Assembly (NCBI GenBank): GCA_001799615.1
Contig: MGTU01000007.1
Span: forward strand, 1 to 64,000
Origin: Elusimicrobia bacterium GWA2_61_42
GTDB lineage: Bacteria; Elusimicrobiota; Elusimicrobia; Elusimicrobiales; UBA9959
DNA: 64,000 nt
Reading direction: 5' to 3'
Part shown: positions 35,692-44,984 of the stretch, one piece after another
How the letters are laid out: each line of letters begins with the position of its first letter
How positions within the stretch are numbered: the first letter of the stretch is position 1
Notes under the pieces: generated by a model
What the model was told of the DNA's origin: nothing
Seen by the model: the letters and a program-made list of their open reading frames with translations, nothing else
Databases searched by the model: none
Position numbers and translations under genes: made by a program

Positions 35692-36354
35692 ATGAATGTT
35701 TTGCTAGATCCGCAGACGCTGCATGACAAAGACTGGGCCGGGGTAAAATCCTCGGACAGTTTTTATGCCGGCTCGCTGCGCTATCCGGATATCGCCAGGG
35801 TGATAGCCGGGCTTGGGCCGAAGCGGCTGTTGGACGTCGGGTGCGGTTCAGGCTACCTGGCCTCGCTGGTGCGCTCCAGTCTGCCAGCCGTGCGCATGGA
35901 CGGGGCGGACATCTCCGAAGTAGCCCTGCGCAGGGCCGCAAAACAATTTGAACATGTCTGGCAGGTAAACCTGGACGCCGACCCGCTGCCGGCCGAAACC
36001 GGGGCATATGACACCGCCGTCTGCGTCGAGGTGCTGGAGCACCTTTACGACCCGGCCCATACTCTGGAAGGCATACGCCGCTGCCTTTCAACGGGAGGGC
36101 GTATTGTGGCCACGGTACCCAACCTGGCCTTCTGGCGATACCGCGCAGCCCTGCTGCTGGGGCGTATCCCCCTCGCTGTCTCCGACCCGCGGCATTTACA
36201 CGCCTTTAACCCAGGCGCCTTCAGCGAACTTCTTGAACGTTCCGGGTTTTCCGTGACCGGGATATACGGCCACGGGGAGAGATTCCGGTTCCTGGCCCGG
36301 TCCTGGCCTGGACTGTTCAGCGACATATTGATCGCGGTCGCGGAGAAGAAATGA
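35692..36354 (+). CDS. Class I SAM-dependent methyltransferase
   Basis: 220 residues. RLLDVGCGSGYLASLVRSS near 45-63, MDGADISEVAL near 69-79 and YDTAVCVEVLEHLYDP near 105-120 give the Methyltransf_11/23 pattern. The ATG at 35692 has GAGGGGA upstream and is preferred over an earlier in-frame codon. It is the first gene after the divergent promoter region and is followed by two GT4 genes. Likely modifies a glycan; the substrate is unknown. Confidence 0.8.
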   Translation: MNVLLDPQTLHDKDWAGVKSSDSFYAGSLRYPDIARVIAGLGPKRLLDVGCGSGYLASLVRSSLPAVRMDGADISEVALRRAAKQFEHVWQVNLDADPLPAETGAYDTAVCVEVLEHLYDPAHTLEGIRRCLSTGGRIVATVPNLAFWRYRAALLLGRIPLAVSDPRHLHAFNPGAFSELLERSGFSVTGIYGHGERFRFLARSWPGLFSDILIAVAEKK

Positions 36355-36417
36355 CCGCTATTTCATGATTTTTATAAAGCCGAGAACTCCGGGTCGAACC
36401 CGGCGCCGGGAGCGGAT

Positions 36418-37602
36418 CTGAAAAAAGTTATTTATCTCACCGCCCTCGGACGGGCGTACGCGAACTCGGGGATGGAAGCCGGGGCGGATATCCTGCGCCT
36501 TGTCACCTCCGTGAATTCCTCAGTAGAAGACCTGGGCTGGAAGGCCTCGGCCGTGGCCCGCTACGAACGGCTGAGAATATTTACCCCCGACGCGGGCGTT
36601 ATCCTGCGGCCGGAACTGGCCCCTACGGGGATTTTCGCGCGCGGCCTGAAAAATTTCAAAGAGCGGCTGGACTTCGCCGGTATCGTCCGCGACTACGCGT
36701 CGAAGCTGGGCGAGTACGGGCCTGAACTCGAAAAAGCGGACCTGTTCCACGCCTGGGACGCCGCGGCCGTCCTCGCCCTGGTGAAGATAAAAACCGCGGC
36801 ATTGAAAAATAAACCGCTGCTTTTCACGCCCGAGGCGGCTTTCTGCGCCCCGAGACCGGCGTGGCTGGACGCGCAGCGGCGCGCCGCCCTGGCCGCGTCC
36901 GACGCGCTGGTGCTGCCGGGCGCGTGGGCCTGCGCCGCTATAGCGGACGAATACGGCTCAAACCGCAAATGCTTCATGCTGCCCAGGGGCGTCGAGGATT
37001 TTAAATACTTAAGAAGCGGCCGCGTCCGCGCGGAGCTGGGGCTTAAAGAGACCGATATCCTCGTCTGCTCCGTAGGCAGGCTGAGCCTTGAAAGCGGCCT
37101 TATGTTCCTGGTAGAGGCGATGGCCCGGGCGGTCAAAGAGCGCCCTGAAGGGCTGTACTGCGCCATTGCCGGAACAGGGCCTGAAGAGGGCGCGCTGCGT
37201 GCCCGCATAGAGGAACTGGGGCTGGCCGGCCGCGTTAAACTGCTGGGCTTCCGGGAGGACGCCGGCGAACTGCTGGCGGATTCGGAGATCTTCGCGGCGC
37301 CGGCCCTGAAAACGATGTCAGACCAGGGGGTTATAGAGGCGATGCGGGCCGGGCTGGCCATAGTTTCATCGGATGCCGGGGGCAACCCCGAGGCGCTGGG
37401 GTGGGGCCAGGCCGGGCTTACGGTGCGCGCCGGAGACCCGGCGGCTTTCGCTTCAGCGCTGCTGGCCGCCGCCAGCCCGAAGGAACTGGTGTATTTGTCG
37501 GACCGGGCCAGGACCTTCTACGTTAAAACACATTCTTTGCGGGCGCTGGCGTCCGGCGCGGCGCATGTTTACTGTAAAGCGCTTGAGGAATTTAAAGCAT
37601 GA
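36418..37602 (+). CDS. Glycosyltransferase family 4 protein with apparent CTG start
   Basis: 394 residues if translation begins at CTG 36418. No ATG, GTG or TTG exists in frame between the upstream stop (36352-36354) and 36472, yet codons 36418-36471 encode a typical N-terminal strand and glycine-rich loop (KKVIYLTALGRAYANSG). GGGAG sits 5 nt before the CTG, a well-spaced Shine-Dalgarno. The C-terminal GT-B domain has VCSVGRLSLESGLMFLVEA, AIAGTGPEEGALRARI and APALKTMSDQGVIEAMRAGLA around the donor site. Without the extension, the first beta strand would be lost. Confidence 0.72.
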   Translation: MKKVIYLTALGRAYANSGMEAGADILRLVTSVNSSVEDLGWKASAVARYERLRIFTPDAGVILRPELAPTGIFARGLKNFKERLDFAGIVRDYASKLGEYGPELEKADLFHAWDAAAVLALVKIKTAALKNKPLLFTPEAAFCAPRPAWLDAQRRAALAASDALVLPGAWACAAIADEYGSNRKCFMLPRGVEDFKYLRSGRVRAELGLKETDILVCSVGRLSLESGLMFLVEAMARAVKERPEGLYCAIAGTGPEEGALRARIEELGLAGRVKLLGFREDAGELLADSEIFAAPALKTMSDQGVIEAMRAGLAIVSSDAGGNPEALGWGQAGLTVRAGDPAAFASALLAAASPKELVYLSDRARTFYVKTHSLRALASGAAHVYCKALEEFKA

Positions 37603-38744
37603 AGCGCAAAACCCGCCTGCTGTTCGTGATAGAGAACGCGGCCTACGGCGGCGGGGAAAAGGTTTTTTTTCAGCTGATACGGGGACTGCCGGCGGACAGG
37701 TTCGAGCTCTTCTGCGCCTCGCTGCCGCGCGGCAGGTTTTATGAAGAAGTCCGCGGGCGCTGCCGTTTCCTGCCGCTGGACCTGACTTGCCGGTTAGACT
37801 TGCGCAACATACGCAGGCTGAAGGACCTGATGCTCGAGCACGGCATAGACATCGCGCACAGCCAGGGCGCGCGGGCCGATTTCTACTGCGCGTTCGCCGC
37901 GGCCGCGGCCGGGGTGAAAGCCGTCTCAACGGTGGCCATGCCCGTAGAGGGGTTCGATGTCGGCTTCCTGAAGAAAAGAATTTACAAACTGCTGAACTCG
38001 CTGGCGGAGAAAAAGATCTCCCGCTTTATTACCGTTTCCAAAAGCCTGGCTGCGGCGCTGGTCGAAGGGCACAAGATCCCCGCCCCGAAAGTTGACCTGG
38101 TCCCCAACCCGGTGGACCTGGCCGAATTCGATCCCGGAAACTTTGACGCCGGGCCGGTGATAGAGAAGTTTTCCCTGCGCGGGCGGCTGGTGCTGGGCGC
38201 CCTGGGCAGACTGGAGTGGCAGAAAGGCTACCCGTGCCTTATCGAGGCTTTGCGCCTCATGCTGGAGACCGAGCCGGAACTGAGAAAAAAACTTGTATGC
38301 CTGGTGGCGGGCGCCGGGAGCCTGGGCGCGGCCCTCGGCAAACAGGCCGCGGCCGCCGGGCTTTCCGACAATATCGTTTTTTGCGGTGAGATCTCCTCGG
38401 GCAGGGATTTCCTCGGCGCCCTGGATATTTTCCTTATGCCGTCGCTGCTCGAGGGGCAGCCGCTGGCCCTGCTGGAGGCGATGGCCATGGGTAAGGCTAT
38501 CGTATCCACCGATATCCCCGGAATAAGGGAAACCGCGGCGAACGGGGCGGAGGCGCTGCTGGTGCCGCCCGGCGACGCGCGGCGCCTGGCGGAGGCCGTG
38601 CTGGGGCTGCTGCACGACGCTCCCCGCGCCGCCAAACTGGGCCGCAACGCCAGGAAAAAAGCCGCGGGTTTCGGCCTTACGGAATATATCGAACGTCACG
38701 CGGCGCTCTATTCCACGCTGTTTGGGCAGGAGGGGCATGGATAG
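37599..38744 (+). CDS. Glycosyltransferase family 4 protein
   Basis: 381 residues, GT-B fold. FVIENAAYGGGEKVFFQLI near 9-27 is the acceptor-domain loop; LGALGRLEWQKGYPCLIEAL, LVAGAGSLG and the donor motif LLEGQPLALLEAMAMGKAIV are in the C-terminal domain. It overlaps the preceding gene by 4 bp (ATGA) and the next gene by 8 bp, so the three are co-translated. The sugar is not predictable. Confidence 0.88.
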   Translation: MKRKTRLLFVIENAAYGGGEKVFFQLIRGLPADRFELFCASLPRGRFYEEVRGRCRFLPLDLTCRLDLRNIRRLKDLMLEHGIDIAHSQGARADFYCAFAAAAAGVKAVSTVAMPVEGFDVGFLKKRIYKLLNSLAEKKISRFITVSKSLAAALVEGHKIPAPKVDLVPNPVDLAEFDPGNFDAGPVIEKFSLRGRLVLGALGRLEWQKGYPCLIEALRLMLETEPELRKKLVCLVAGAGSLGAALGKQAAAAGLSDNIVFCGEISSGRDFLGALDIFLMPSLLEGQPLALLEAMAMGKAIVSTDIPGIRETAANGAEALLVPPGDARRLAEAVLGLLHDAPRAAKLGRNARKKAAGFGLTEYIERHAALYSTLFGQEGHG

Positions 38745-40428
38745 CTCTCCGCGCGTGAAATATTTCCTGCTCCTTCCGCTGGCCGTCTTCGCGGCCGCGG
38801 CGCTCGCGAAACTGGGAATGCCCCTGCTGGAGTGGGACAGCGTTTCGCTTGAAGCGGCTAAAGCCTGGGCGTCGGGCTCTTTGCACCCTTGGCTGTTCGA
38901 CCACCCGCCGCTCTATCCTTTTTACCTGGTCCTGCCTTTCCGGTTTTTTGGAGCCTCGCCTGAAACGGCGAGGATCTTCAACATCTTCCCCGTGCTGGCC
39001 GCCGCCTGCCTGGTCTACCTGACGGCCCAGCGCCTTTCAGGCCGTTTGCCCGGAGTTATAGCGGCTTCGCTGTACCTGGTGAACCCGGTGACCATACAAG
39101 GGCTGCAATCGCTCGATTCTTCGGACACTACGCTGCTCCCGCTGTGCTTCGCGCTTATCGCGTATGTTCTGTCGCGCTCCGGGGATGAGCCGCGGCGAAG
39201 AGGGTTTGTCCTTTCCCTGCTTTTCGCCCTGGCCCTTTGGGCGAAAGTCACTTCTTCCCTGGCCCTGATCGCGGGAAGCGTACTTTACCTGCTGGCTTTC
39301 CGCGAGCGCGGGGACAAAGCTCTGCGTTCAGCGCTGTTCTACGGCGTCTTCGGCGGCCTTGCGCTTTTTATCGTCAGTTGGAGCGCGGTAAGCCTGCCTT
39401 TGTGGGGCTCGGAATCCTGGGCCGCCGTCCTTGTCACCCCGTTCAGGCACCTCCGCCCCGCCCTGCCGTCTTCAGGCGGCCTGGTTTTAAAATGGGGGCT
39501 GGACCTTGCCAGGATAGCGTTCTGGTTCTCGCCTTTCCTGCTTTATCTGTCCTTTGCAGGCATACGGAACGAGTTTAAGCTGAAAGCGCCTTCAGGGGCC
39601 GCCCGCTTACTGGCTTTTTTATGCTTTTTTTATTTCGCCGGGCATATCTTCATCGGCGGTTCCAATTACGGGTATCCCAGGTATCACGCCGCCATTTCCC
39701 CGCTGCTGCATGTCTTCGCCGGCCTGGCGGCGGCCGGGGCGGCCGGGTGGCTTACCGCCGCCCGGAGTTGGAAATTAATTGTCCCGGTCTGTCTTTTTTC
39801 GGTCCTGGCGGTAGTTTATGCGGACCCGGAACTGCTTATAAACCTGGAACTTAAACGATTGTTCTTTTTCAAGGATTATCCAGGGATAGTCACCCGGGTC
39901 CTGGCTCCCCTGCTCGCGCTGGCCGCGCTCCCGTTCGCGGCAGGCGCGGCTTACGGCAAACTGAGCGGCAACAAGGGCGCGCCCGCGGCGGCAGCCGCCG
40001 CGGCTTTGCTGGGGCTTTGCGCGGCTTTGGCCGTAAAGCAGGGCTTGGCCGGTTATTCGACCGCATACCAATACGGGGCCAGCGGGAAAGATTCCGTTCT
40101 GGAACTTGTTTCGGGAAAGCTTTCCGGGGGGGAAACTATCCTTGCCACCCCGGAATTTCTTTACGACCTGCGCTCCCAAAACGTGGCCGGCCCGCGGTGG
40201 AGCGCCTGGCGTTCCGAAAGCGATATTTACGGGGTTATCGACGCGCAGGAGCCCGCCTTCATTATAGCCGGGTGGACCACCCATACGCAGGCACAGTTGA
40301 ACTATATGCTTGGAGAGGGAAAGATCCGGGACCTGCTGGAGAAAAAATACGCTCTGTTCAAGACCGGGACGTATTTCGTCTGGGAAAACAAAAAGGCGGT
40401 TTATTCCGGCAAAGGGGATAAAATTTAA
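38737..40428 (+). CDS. GT39/ArnT-like membrane glycosyltransferase
   Basis: 563 residues. About ten membrane helices are spread over 1-430, followed by a soluble periplasmic domain. After the first helix comes LEWDSVSLEAAKAW (Asp near 31), then DHPPLYPFYLVLPFRFFG near 54-71; the acidic first loop and HPPLYP motif are typical of PMT/ArnT (GT-C) enzymes that use polyprenyl-phosphate sugars. The ATG at 38737 has AGGAGG upstream and is preferred to a TTG five codons earlier. The acceptor is unknown. Confidence 0.78.
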   Translation: MDSSPRVKYFLLLPLAVFAAAALAKLGMPLLEWDSVSLEAAKAWASGSLHPWLFDHPPLYPFYLVLPFRFFGASPETARIFNIFPVLAAACLVYLTAQRLSGRLPGVIAASLYLVNPVTIQGLQSLDSSDTTLLPLCFALIAYVLSRSGDEPRRRGFVLSLLFALALWAKVTSSLALIAGSVLYLLAFRERGDKALRSALFYGVFGGLALFIVSWSAVSLPLWGSESWAAVLVTPFRHLRPALPSSGGLVLKWGLDLARIAFWFSPFLLYLSFAGIRNEFKLKAPSGAARLLAFLCFFYFAGHIFIGGSNYGYPRYHAAISPLLHVFAGLAAAGAAGWLTAARSWKLIVPVCLFSVLAVVYADPELLINLELKRLFFFKDYPGIVTRVLAPLLALAALPFAAGAAYGKLSGNKGAPAAAAAAALLGLCAALAVKQGLAGYSTAYQYGASGKDSVLELVSGKLSGGETILATPEFLYDLRSQNVAGPRWSAWRSESDIYGVIDAQEPAFIIAGWTTHTQAQLNYMLGEGKIRDLLEKKYALFKTGTYFVWENKKAVYSGKGDKI

Positions 40429-40429
40429 T

Positions 40430-43400
40430 ATGTGCGGCATATGCGGATTTTCAGGCTTACGCAACGACGACCTGCTTAAGGGCATGGCCTCCAGGCTCGC
40501 CCACCGCGGCCCGGACGAGGACGGCTTTTTTACCGAGGGGGAAAAGGTTTCCCTTGGCATGCGCCGGCTGAAGATCATAGACCTGGCCACCGGGGGCCAG
40601 CCTATTTCCAGCGAAGACGGTACGGTCACCGTGGTCTTCAACGGGGAGATCTATAATTTCAAAGAACTGCGCGCGGGGCTTGAGGCGAAAGGCCACCGCT
40701 TCCGCACCAGGACCGATACCGAAGTGCTGGTGCACCTTTACGAAGAATACGGCGCGGACCTCGCGTCGCGGCTGCGCGGCATGTTCGCTTTCGCCCTTTG
40801 GGACTCCAAACGGGCCGCCCTGCTGCTGGCGCGGGACCAGTTCGGGATAAAACCTCTTTTTTATTCCCTCAAAGGGGATAAACTCTACTTCGCTTCGGAA
40901 ATGAAAGCGCTGCTGCTGGCGGGCGAGATCGGCGCCGAACTGGACACCGAGGCCGTGGACGCCTACTTTACCAATCTTTACATTCCCGCGCCGCTCACGG
41001 CTTACAAAGCCATCCGCAAACTTGAGCCGGCGCAGACCCTTTTCTTCCGCGGCGGCAAGGCGGAGATAAATACCTACTGGCGGGTGCCGGAGTTCGGCGC
41101 GTCTCCCGCCAAAACCTGGGAGGAATACCTGGAGGTCGCCGACGGGCTGCTGGCCGCCAGCGTCAAGGAACAGCTTGTCGCCGACGTGCCGCTGGGGCTG
41201 CTGCTTTCGGGCGGGGTGGATTCCTCCTCGCTGCTGTATTACATGAACCGGGCCGGGGCCGCGCCGGTGAAAACTTTCAGCGTCGGCTACGGCAGGAAAG
41301 ACGCCAGCTTCAATGAAACGGCCCAGTCGCGCGTCATTTCCGAATTTTTCCGCTCGGACCACGCGGAGAGCGTGATGGAGCCGGACCCGCGCATAGTGAT
41401 GCAGAAACTGGCCGCCACCTTCGACGAGCCTTTCGCGGACGCGTCGGCCATCCCGACCTTCCTGGTGACGGGAGAAGCCCGCAAGAAAGTAACGGTGGCC
41501 CTGACCGGGGTGGGCGGCGACGAGTTCTTCGGCGGTTACCCCAGGCACCTGGGCGCCAGGCTGATGCCGGCGTACCTGAAGCTGCCGGCGCCGCTGCGCG
41601 AGGGTTTCTGGGCCGCGGCCCGGTTGTTCAATGAATCCTACTCGGCGCAAAACCTGCCGGGCCGGATGAAAAGATTCCTGAAAGGCGGCCGGGGGGATTT
41701 CCGCGGCGCTTACGACTCCTGGCTCTCCTACTTCACCCCCGAAGAACGGGCCGGCCTTTACGCCGCCCCGCACGCATCCGCCGCCGGGTCGGCGCCCAGG
41801 CTCCCGGGCCGGCTGAATTCTCCTGACGAGATCTTCGCCTATGAGCTGCGGAACTATCTTTCCGACGACCTGCTGTGCCTGTCCGACAGGGTTTCCATGG
41901 CTAACTCGCTGGAGCTGCGCGTGCCTTTCCTGGACGTAAGGCTGGCGGAACTGATGGCTTCCGCGCCGCTGGCGTTGAAAACCCGCGGTTTCTCGCTCAA
42001 GGCCATGCTCAAGACCATTATGGCCGACCGGCTCCCGGCCGCCACCTTGTCCGGCCCCAAGCGGGGGTTCCAGGTGCCGCTGGCGCGGTGGTACGCCGAG
42101 GAACTTAAAGACTTCACCCGCGAGGTGCTCTCCGGCAGTTCCGTGGAAAAGAACGGCTGGCTGGCGCCTGGTTATATAGCCGGGCTGCTGAAAGAGCATG
42201 AAAGCGGGCGCAGGAACCTCAACGACCAGATCCATGCAGTGGTCATGTTCGAGCTGTGGCTGGCCAGGAACAGGAAACTGTCCGAGGGGCGCGTAGATTC
42301 GGGCATCAGGCTTTCCTCGGGACCTTTGAACATCCTGGTCTGCACTGACATCATACCGGAGGACGACGCCGGCGGCTCCGGCCGCGTGGCCTGGGAGACG
42401 GCCAAGCGCCTGGCCGCCATGGGGCACAGGCCGGTAGTGCTGACCAAAGGCGCCCGGAATAAAAAGGATTTCGAGATCTTCGAGGATATAGAGGTTTACC
42501 GCTACCGCGGCAGCCCGTTCAAACTGCGCGCAAGGATCAAGGAAATCCTGGCCCGGCATGGCAGCATAGACGTTCTGGACCTGCACCATCCCTACACGGC
42601 CGTGCTGGCGCTCGGTGCTCTCAAAGGAGTGCCGGCTGTATATAATTTCCACTCGCCCTGGGCGGAGGAGTATTCGATCAGGGCCCGCGACCTGGGGATA
42701 AACCCGGTGCGCAGGCTGATCTGCGCCGGGTTGCGGAAATTCACGGAGCGCCGTGTGCTGAGGTCCTCGAGGGTCATACTGAACGCCAGCGGTTTCATGG
42801 CTGAAAGACTGAGAGCCGTGCACGGCCTGGATTCCCGGCTTATCCCGCTGGGCGTGGACCTGGATAAATTCCGACCTGCTCGCGACCCGGCGCCGCTGCG
42901 GGAAAGGCTGAGGATACCGCCAAAAGCTTTCATGGTCTTTACCGTCAGGAACCTGGCCAGCCGCATGGGCCTGGAAAACCTGGTGGAGGCGGCCGCGGCC
43001 GTGGTCAAGGAAAGGCCGGACGCGTTCTTCGTTATCGGCGGCAGCGGCTATTTGCGCGGCAAGCTGGAGGCCATGATCAAGTCGGCCGGGCTCGGCGGGC
43101 GCGTGCGCCTGGCCGGGTATATCCCGGAGGAAGACCTGGCCGCCTACTACCAGTGCGCGGACCTTTTTATCCTGCCGACCCGGCTGCTGGAAGGGTTCGG
43201 GCTTGTAACGCTGGAGGCCCTGGCCTGCGGCACGCCCGTGCTGGCCACGCCGGTAGGCGCCAACCCGGAAGTGCTTAAAAACCTTGACCCCAAGATGCTG
43301 CTGGAGGATATTTCTCCCGCGGGCATAGCGGCCGGGATACTCCGGTTTATCCCCGGCTACCTGGAAAACCGGGAAGCTATGCGCGGCGCGTGCCGGAAAT

Positions 43401-43489
43401 TCACCGAAGAGAATTATTCCTGGGTTAAGTACGCCAAGGGCGTGGAAAGGGCGCTGTTCGACGCCGTTTCAGCGGAGCGGCGCTCATGA
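40430..43489 (+). CDS. Fusion: AsnB-type glutamine-dependent synthetase and GT4 glycosyltransferase
   Basis: 1019 residues in one uninterrupted frame. Residues 2-~210 are a class II glutamine amidotransferase (MCGICGFSG, Cys2; HRGPDEDG; FNGEIYNF). Residues ~230-620 are the asparagine-synthase domain with the PP-loop SGGVDSS at 260-266 and GVGGDEFFGGYPRH. Residues ~633-1019 are a complete GT4 glycosyltransferase (ILVCTDIIPEDDAGGSGRVA, VRNLASRMGLENLVEAA, ILPTRLLEGFGLVTLEALACG). AsnB-like enzymes in polysaccharide loci are known to amidate uronic acids; fusion to a transferase suggests amidation coupled to sugar transfer. Start ATG 40430 is fixed by the catalytic Cys2. Confidence 0.9.
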   Translation: MCGICGFSGLRNDDLLKGMASRLAHRGPDEDGFFTEGEKVSLGMRRLKIIDLATGGQPISSEDGTVTVVFNGEIYNFKELRAGLEAKGHRFRTRTDTEVLVHLYEEYGADLASRLRGMFAFALWDSKRAALLLARDQFGIKPLFYSLKGDKLYFASEMKALLLAGEIGAELDTEAVDAYFTNLYIPAPLTAYKAIRKLEPAQTLFFRGGKAEINTYWRVPEFGASPAKTWEEYLEVADGLLAASVKEQLVADVPLGLLLSGGVDSSSLLYYMNRAGAAPVKTFSVGYGRKDASFNETAQSRVISEFFRSDHAESVMEPDPRIVMQKLAATFDEPFADASAIPTFLVTGEARKKVTVALTGVGGDEFFGGYPRHLGARLMPAYLKLPAPLREGFWAAARLFNESYSAQNLPGRMKRFLKGGRGDFRGAYDSWLSYFTPEERAGLYAAPHASAAGSAPRLPGRLNSPDEIFAYELRNYLSDDLLCLSDRVSMANSLELRVPFLDVRLAELMASAPLALKTRGFSLKAMLKTIMADRLPAATLSGPKRGFQVPLARWYAEELKDFTREVLSGSSVEKNGWLAPGYIAGLLKEHESGRRNLNDQIHAVVMFELWLARNRKLSEGRVDSGIRLSSGPLNILVCTDIIPEDDAGGSGRVAWETAKRLAAMGHRPVVLTKGARNKKDFEIFEDIEVYRYRGSPFKLRARIKEILARHGSIDVLDLHHPYTAVLALGALKGVPAVYNFHSPWAEEYSIRARDLGINPVRRLICAGLRKFTERRVLRSSRVILNASGFMAERLRAVHGLDSRLIPLGVDLDKFRPARDPAPLRERLRIPPKAFMVFTVRNLASRMGLENLVEAAAAVVKERPDAFFVIGGSGYLRGKLEAMIKSAGLGGRVRLAGYIPEEDLAAYYQCADLFILPTRLLEGFGLVTLEALACGTPVLATPVGANPEVLKNLDPKMLLEDISPAGIAAGILRFIPGYLENREAMRGACRKFTEENYSWVKYAKGVERALFDAVSAERRS

Positions 43490-44313
43490 AAAAAGAAGTT
43501 TGCCCGGTTTGCGGCGGGGCGCCCGCGCCCGCGGCTCCGGGGCTGTCGGTATGCGGCGGGTGCGGCCTGGTGTCCAGGGTGGAAAGCTATTTCGGCGCGC
43601 CGGACTACGGGGCCGGCCTGGCCGAGGGGATCTATGGCGCGGCCAAGGCTGCGCTGTTCGGCGAGGCGCTCGATTTCCTGGCCGGCGCTTTGCCCGCCGG
43701 GGGACGGCTGCTCGACGTCGGCTGCGCGGGCGGGGAACTGCTGAAAGCGGCCGCCGCGCGCGGGTGGCGGGCGGAGGGGCTTGAAATCGTTCCGGCGCTG
43801 GCGGTTAAAGCTTCCGCGCTCGGTTTCGAGGTGCATTCCCGGCCGGTGGAGCAGGCGGCGCTGGAGAACGGCGCTTACGGCGCCGTCACGGTCTTCGAAG
43901 TGTTTTCCCAGATGGAGAAGCCGGCCGCGGCGGCGGCGGAAATTTCCAGGCTGCTCAAGCCCGGCGGCGCCGTCTACATAAGGGAGTTCAACGCCGCTTT
44001 CCACCTGTCGCTTTATAAACTGGAGCAGGCCGGGCTTTTCAGGCTCATCGGGGCCAGCCCTTCGGTGATCCATAATTTTAATTTCAGGGCCGAGACGCTG
44101 CGCCTGATGCTGGAGCGGGCCGGGTTCAAAGATATAAGGATACGCAACTCCAGGCCCACCTCCGGGGACCCTTACCGTACCGGCGGGCGCCTGGGGGGAT
44201 TTCTTACCGGCGCGCTTAAAATTCTATACTATACGCTGGCGCAGGCGCTCTGGCTGATAACGGCCGGGCGCGTGTACGCCGGTTCCACACTGATAGTGAC
44301 AGCGCGTAAATGA
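43486..44313 (+). CDS. Zinc-ribbon plus class I methyltransferase
   Basis: 275 residues. The N terminus carries two CxxC pairs (CPVCGG near 6-11 and CGGCG near 23-27), a zinc ribbon typical of C-methyltransferase-like proteins of sugar pathways. Motif I RLLDVGCAGGELLKAAAARG near 73-92 follows, then VTVFEVFSQMEKP. The C-terminal helix region (LKILYYTLAQALWLI) may contact the membrane. It overlaps the fusion gene and the WbqC-family gene by 4 bp each. Confidence 0.8.
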   Translation: MKKEVCPVCGGAPAPAAPGLSVCGGCGLVSRVESYFGAPDYGAGLAEGIYGAAKAALFGEALDFLAGALPAGGRLLDVGCAGGELLKAAAARGWRAEGLEIVPALAVKASALGFEVHSRPVEQAALENGAYGAVTVFEVFSQMEKPAAAAAEISRLLKPGGAVYIREFNAAFHLSLYKLEQAGLFRLIGASPSVIHNFNFRAETLRLMLERAGFKDIRIRNSRPTSGDPYRTGGRLGGFLTGALKILYYTLAQALWLITAGRVYAGSTLIVTARK

Positions 44314-44984
44314 AAGCAGCCATACACCAACTCCAATACTGGCCGGGCCTCCGGTTCTTCGCCAAGATGCGGGCCTCGGATATTTTTATCTATCTCGACG
44401 ACGTCCAGTTCGAGAAGCGGGAGTTTCAGAACCGCAACCGCATCCGCACCGCCCGCGGCTGGCAGTATCTGACGGCCCCCGTGGTTTCCAAGGGCCGCTT
44501 CTCGCAGAAGATCAATGAAGTGGAACTGGATAATTCCGCCGGCTGGCGGGAGGACCACTTGCGCGCCATAAAGCTGAACTACGCGCGCGCGCCGTTCTTC
44601 AAAGAGCACCTGCCGGCCCTCGAGGCGCTGTACGCCAGGGATTACCGGCTGCTGTCGGACCTGACCCTGTCCACCATGGATCTTCTGAAGGACGGGTTCG
44701 GCATAAAGACCCCGGTTAAATTTTCCTCCGAATTGAAAGTGGAAGAGGCTTCCAGCGCGCGGCTGGCCAGGCTTTGCGCGGCCGCCGGGGCCGACGAATA
44801 CCTGTCCGGCGCCGGGGCCAAGGCTTACCTGGACCCCGGGGTTTTCAGCTTCGCGGGCATAAAACTTTCCTGGCAGGACTTCACGCCCCGCCAGTACCCC
44901 CAGGCCTTTCCCGGCTTCGAGCCGGATATGTCGGCCCTGGACCTCCTGCTTAATTGCGGCCCCGCCGCAGGTGAATATTTATGA
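44310..44984 (+). CDS. WbqC-family protein
   Basis: 224 residues. IHQLQYWPGLRFFAKMRASD at about 5-24, DDVQFEKREFQNRNRIR near 30-46 and YLTAPVVSKG are hallmarks of the WbqC-like family (PF08889). Members occur in O-antigen loci, often beside aminotransferases and methyltransferases; their reaction is poorly defined. It is coupled by 4-bp overlaps to the methyltransferases on both sides. Confidence 0.85.
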   Translation: MKAAIHQLQYWPGLRFFAKMRASDIFIYLDDVQFEKREFQNRNRIRTARGWQYLTAPVVSKGRFSQKINEVELDNSAGWREDHLRAIKLNYARAPFFKEHLPALEALYARDYRLLSDLTLSTMDLLKDGFGIKTPVKFSSELKVEEASSARLARLCAAAGADEYLSGAGAKAYLDPGVFSFAGIKLSWQDFTPRQYPQAFPGFEPDMSALDLLLNCGPAAGEYL

